A stretch of 64,000 bases of DNA from JACVRW01 sp963850205 (GTDB lineage Bacteria > Actinomycetota > Thermoleophilia > Solirubrobacterales > Thermoleophilaceae), in the NCBI GenBank assembly GCA_963850205.1, contig CAWKKJ010000008.1, forward strand, positions 62,001 through 126,000. The letters run 5' to 3'. Positions 61,541 to 64,000 of this stretch are shown in pieces. The notes below the pieces were generated by a model. That model searched no databases. It had not been told where the DNA came from and saw nothing but the letters and a program-made list of their open reading frames with translations. The position numbers and the translations under genes were made by a program. Within the stretch, counting starts at the first letter, position 1. Each line of letters starts with the position of its first letter.

Positions 61541-63206
61541 CTACTTCAAGCAGAGAGCCGAGTAGTCGACCTTGTAGAGCGGATGGACCACGCCGCAGTT
61601 CTCGAAGTCCATCCGCTCCGAGCAGGTGCGATGGCCTCCTTGGCCGTGCCGAAGGGGACGATCAGCGCCTGGTCCACCAGCCTCTTGTCGGCCGCCGCCC
61701 ACTGGTCGGTCACGCCCTCGAGCTCAGGCTCCTGCTTGAGCTCGTCGTAGGCACCGGTCACCTCGGGGTCGTTCGTGTCCCCGTAGTTGATCGCGTTGGT
61801 GGGGGCGATCCCGATCTCGGTCACGATCTGGAAGAAGTTCGCCGGGTGCGGGAAGTCCTGGAACCAGCCGGCGTAGCCGGTCTGGGCCTTGGTCTTGGCG
61901 TTGCCGATGGTCTGGAAGTAGACGCCCGCGTCGAGGATCTTGGGCTCCGCGTCCAGCCCGATCTTGTTGAGCACGTCGGCGTAAGTACTCGGTGGTCTTT
62001 GGCGGTGGGGTTGTCGCTGTTGCCCCACACCGTGACCTTCGCCCCCTCCTCGCCCGACTCCTTGATCAGCTGCCGGGCCTTCTCCAGGTCGGGCGCCGCG
62101 TTCGGGTCGCCCCACGGGCAGGGGTCGATCTCCTCGTATCCCGGCATGGTGCTGGGCAGGAAGTTGCAGGCCGGCTGGAGCAGACCGCCGTACAGCCGCG
62201 AGATGGCCCGCTTGTCCACGGCGATGTTGACCGCCTGGCGCACTTTCTCGTTGTCGAACGGCGGGATGTTCTGGTCCATCCAGAAGTAGCGGATGTCGGC
62301 CAGCGGGAACTCCCGGTAGCGGTCCTTGTTGGTGCTGCGGACCTCGGGCAGCAGGTCGGCGGGCGGCGGATCGTGGCATGTAGTCGAGCTGGCCGTTGAT
62401 CACGTCCTGGGTGATGCGCTCCTGGCTCTTGATGATCTTGGTCGTGATCGTGTCGACCTTGCCCTTGGGGATGCCGGGGAGGTCGAAGAGCTTGGTTCTT
62501 CTCCATCACGAACTCGCGGTTCGGGACGGACTTCGTGTACTTGTACGGGCCGACTCCGGGGGGCGGGTTCTCGGTCAGGATCTCGAAGGACGTGTCGCCC
62601 GGGACCATGCCCGCGAAGTTGGTGGCCAGCACGTTGCGTGAACGTGCCGTCCGGCTCGGTCAGCTTGATCGTGACCTTGCCGGTCTTGTCGTCGGTGACG
62701 ATGCCGGAGATGTCGCCGTCTTCCTTGCCCGCCTCGGCGTAGTCGTCGGCGCCCTCGATCCCAGGAAGAAGCCGTGCCGCCCGACTCCTGGATCAGCACG
62801 CGCTTGATGGTGTGCTCGAAGTCGCTGGCCTTCACCGGGCGAGCCATCCGAGTACTTGAGGCCCTTGCGGATGGTGAACTCGTAGGTCTTGCCGTCCTTG
62901 GAGATCGTCGGCAGCTTCTCCGCGAGTCCGGGGATGATCTCGGTGGCGTCCTGGCCCTCACCGCCTTGTAGGTGAGCGGGGGTGTGTACACGAGCCACTG
63001 CGACTCCCAGCGCGTTGACCGTGTACGCGCTGGCAGGATCGAGGAAGTCGGGCTGTGACTGCATCCCGATCGTGACCGATCCGCCCTCCTTGCCCACCGC
63101 CTCCGCTCGCCTCTCCTCGTCGTCACCGCCGCCACAAGCGGCGATCGTCAGCATCGATAGCAGCGGCCAGCAGCAAGGCCGGCCAGCGGCTACCGAACTT
63201 CCCCAT
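61541..63206 (-). pseudogene. oppA: oligopeptide-binding lipoprotein OppA, multiple frameshifts
   Basis: The substrate-binding protein (SBP family 5) of the Opp system, about 540 aa if mended. The N terminus MGKFGSRWPALLLAAA and the lipobox LTIAAC with a following GGGDDEE show a lipoprotein signal. Recognisable stretches lie in all three frames: SVTIGMQSQPDFLDPASAY; GKTYEFTIRKGLKYSDGSP; NPPPGVGPYKYTKSVPNREF; FWMDQNIPPFDNEKVRQAVN; VYFQTIGNAKTKAQTGYAGW. At least nine single-base breaks are needed, near 63145, 63015, 62958, 62846, 62766, 62640, 62497, 62378, 61986 and 61620. No in-frame stops or decayed domains are seen between the breaks. Either recent inactivation or poor sequence. Confidence 0.85.
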
Positions 63207-63265
63207 ATTTCGCTCCCTCCAGCGATCTTTTTCGGCGGGCGGAACTGCCCGCGCGGGGCGAAATG

Positions 63266-64000
63266 CTACCCCGTTTCCGGGCGAACGGATCGCCCGTCCC
63301 AGGGACCAAAACCTGCGCTTAACGCGGCCGGCGACGGCGGGGCGCCCGTCAGCTCGTTGCGCATCACCGTCAGCGACTTGCGAATCAGGCGGGAGACGTG
63401 CATCTGGGACAGGCCCACCTGCTGGGCGATCTGGGTCTGGGGCAGGCCCTCCTCGAAGCGCATCCGCAGGATCTCCCGCTCTCGCGGGGCCAGACGGTCG
63501 AGCGCGGGCTCGAGCGCGGCGCGGTGCTCGGAGCGCTCGAACTCGGCGTCCTCGCCGCCGATGGTCTCGAGCGGATCGAGATCGTCCTCGCCCCCGGGGC
63601 CGCTCGAGAGCGAGACCGTCGAGTAGGCCGAGCCGACCTCCATCGCCTCCAGGACCTCCTCCGGCGTGGTTTTCAGCTCCGCCCCGATCTCGGCGATGCT
63701 CGGCGAGCGGCCCAGCCTCCCGGTCAGCCGCTCGATCGCCCCGGACATCGAGGCGTTGAGCTCCTGGAGCGCCCGGGGCACGCGGATGGCCCAGCCCTTG
63801 TCACGAAAATGGCGCTTGATCTCGCCGACCACGTTCGGTGTGGCGTAGGTGGCCAGGGACACCTCCCGCTCCAGCTCGAAGCGGTCGATCGCCTTGATCA
63901 GCCCGATGGCACCCACCTGCTCGATGTCCTCGAGCGACTCGCCGCGCCCGGCGTAGCGGCGGGCCAGGGAGCGCACGAGCGGCAGGTGACGCTGGATCAG
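63266..64000 (-). CDS. SigB/SigF-type sigma factor (5' end outside window)
   Basis: The C-terminal 244 residues of an alternative sigma-70 factor of the stress/sporulation group. Region 2 is complete: LEDIEQVGAIGLIKAIDRFE, then TYATPNVVGEIKRHFRDKG; region 3 follows (RLTGRLGRSPSIAEIGAELK), and region 4 reads LAPREREILRMRFEEGLPQT with QVGLSQMHVSRLIRKSL. The coding frame is open through the right edge (LIQRHLPLVRSLARR), so the start is outside. It is a plausible client of the RsbW-like kinase and the two SpoIIE phosphatases. It follows oppA's promoter region; 60 bp separate the two genes. Confidence 0.9.
   Translation of the reverse strand: MIQRHLPLVRSLARRYAGRGESLEDIEQVGAIGLIKAIDRFELEREVSLATYATPNVVGEIKRHFRDKGWAIRVPRALQELNASMSGAIERLTGRLGRSPSIAEIGAELKTTPEEVLEAMEVGSAYSTVSLSSGPGGEDDLDPLETIGGEDAEFERSEHRAALEPALDRLAPREREILRMRFEEGLPQTQIAQQVGLSQMHVSRLIRKSLTVMRNELTGAPPSPAALSAGFGPWDGRSVRPETG

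Overview
The window reads as chromosomal DNA of a very GC-rich actinobacterium. The operon content, the many 1-4 bp gene overlaps, the actinobacterial GAAC-N4-GTTC LexA boxes and the mixture of SpoIIE phosphatases, a SigB/SigF-like sigma factor and Cys-repeat surface proteins suggest Thermoleophilia/Solirubrobacterales. That placement is an inference; no 16S gene is present. I saw no tRNA, rRNA, CRISPR array or prophage.

Layout. 0-11 kb, mostly minus strand: a MEST-like hydrolase cut by the left edge, recO, a glutaredoxin (plus strand), mutM, xerD, a NUDIX hydrolase, an M20 peptidase with one frameshift, pyrG, recN, nadK and tlyA. 10.8-16 kb: a small membrane protein, an OsmC protein with an apparent CTG start, a 58-aa membrane peptide coupled to a PAS-GAF-PP2C phosphatase, an ECF sigma/ArsR pair, a methyltransferase coupled to a five-codon ORF, and an M42 peptidase. 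17-25.6 kb is the most unusual part: a protein with two resolvase-like domains that both lack the catalytic serine, two secreted repeat proteins sharing a C-x3-C-x-G-x2-Q-S-Q motif, a Pro-rich anchored protein, a membrane pseudokinase and an Ig/FN3-like protein. I read it as a candidate surface-fibre or sheath locus.

25.5-36 kb: isoprenoid and housekeeping genes (dxs, polyprenyl synthase, xseB, nusB, efp), a HEPN / UPF0158-nucleotidyltransferase pair, an MBL hydrolase, a large membrane PAS-GAF-SpoIIE phosphatase and an RsbW-like kinase. 35.4-45 kb is a DNA-damage island: a DUF72 protein, dnaE2, an AlkZ-like protein, a DUF6504 protein and imuB. LexA boxes abut the starts of dnaE2 and imuB. A 1.3-kb IS has inserted at the dnaE2 LexA box, leaving a complete 12-bp box on each side. 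45-57 kb: TauE/SafE exporter, pepP, aroQ, fused aroK-aroB, aroC, HIRAN protein, prepilin peptidase, two small exported proteins, aroE, mltG, ruvX and alaS. 57-63.2 kb: an oligopeptide ABC operon (oppABCDF order A-C-B-D-F on the minus strand) with many single-base frameshifts. The right end cuts a SigB/SigF-type sigma gene.

How they fit together: aroQ, aroKB, aroC and aroE cover four shikimate enzymes plus shikimate kinase. dxs and the polyprenyl synthase give isoprenoid precursors. recO, recN, mutM, xerD, dnaE2 and imuB give repair and mutagenesis. SpoIIE phosphatases, an RsbW-like kinase and the SigB-like factor are the parts of a partner-switching stress response. Frameshifts are concentrated in the repeat genes and the opp operon; downstream coding sequence stays intact after each, so sequencing or assembly error is as likely as decay.
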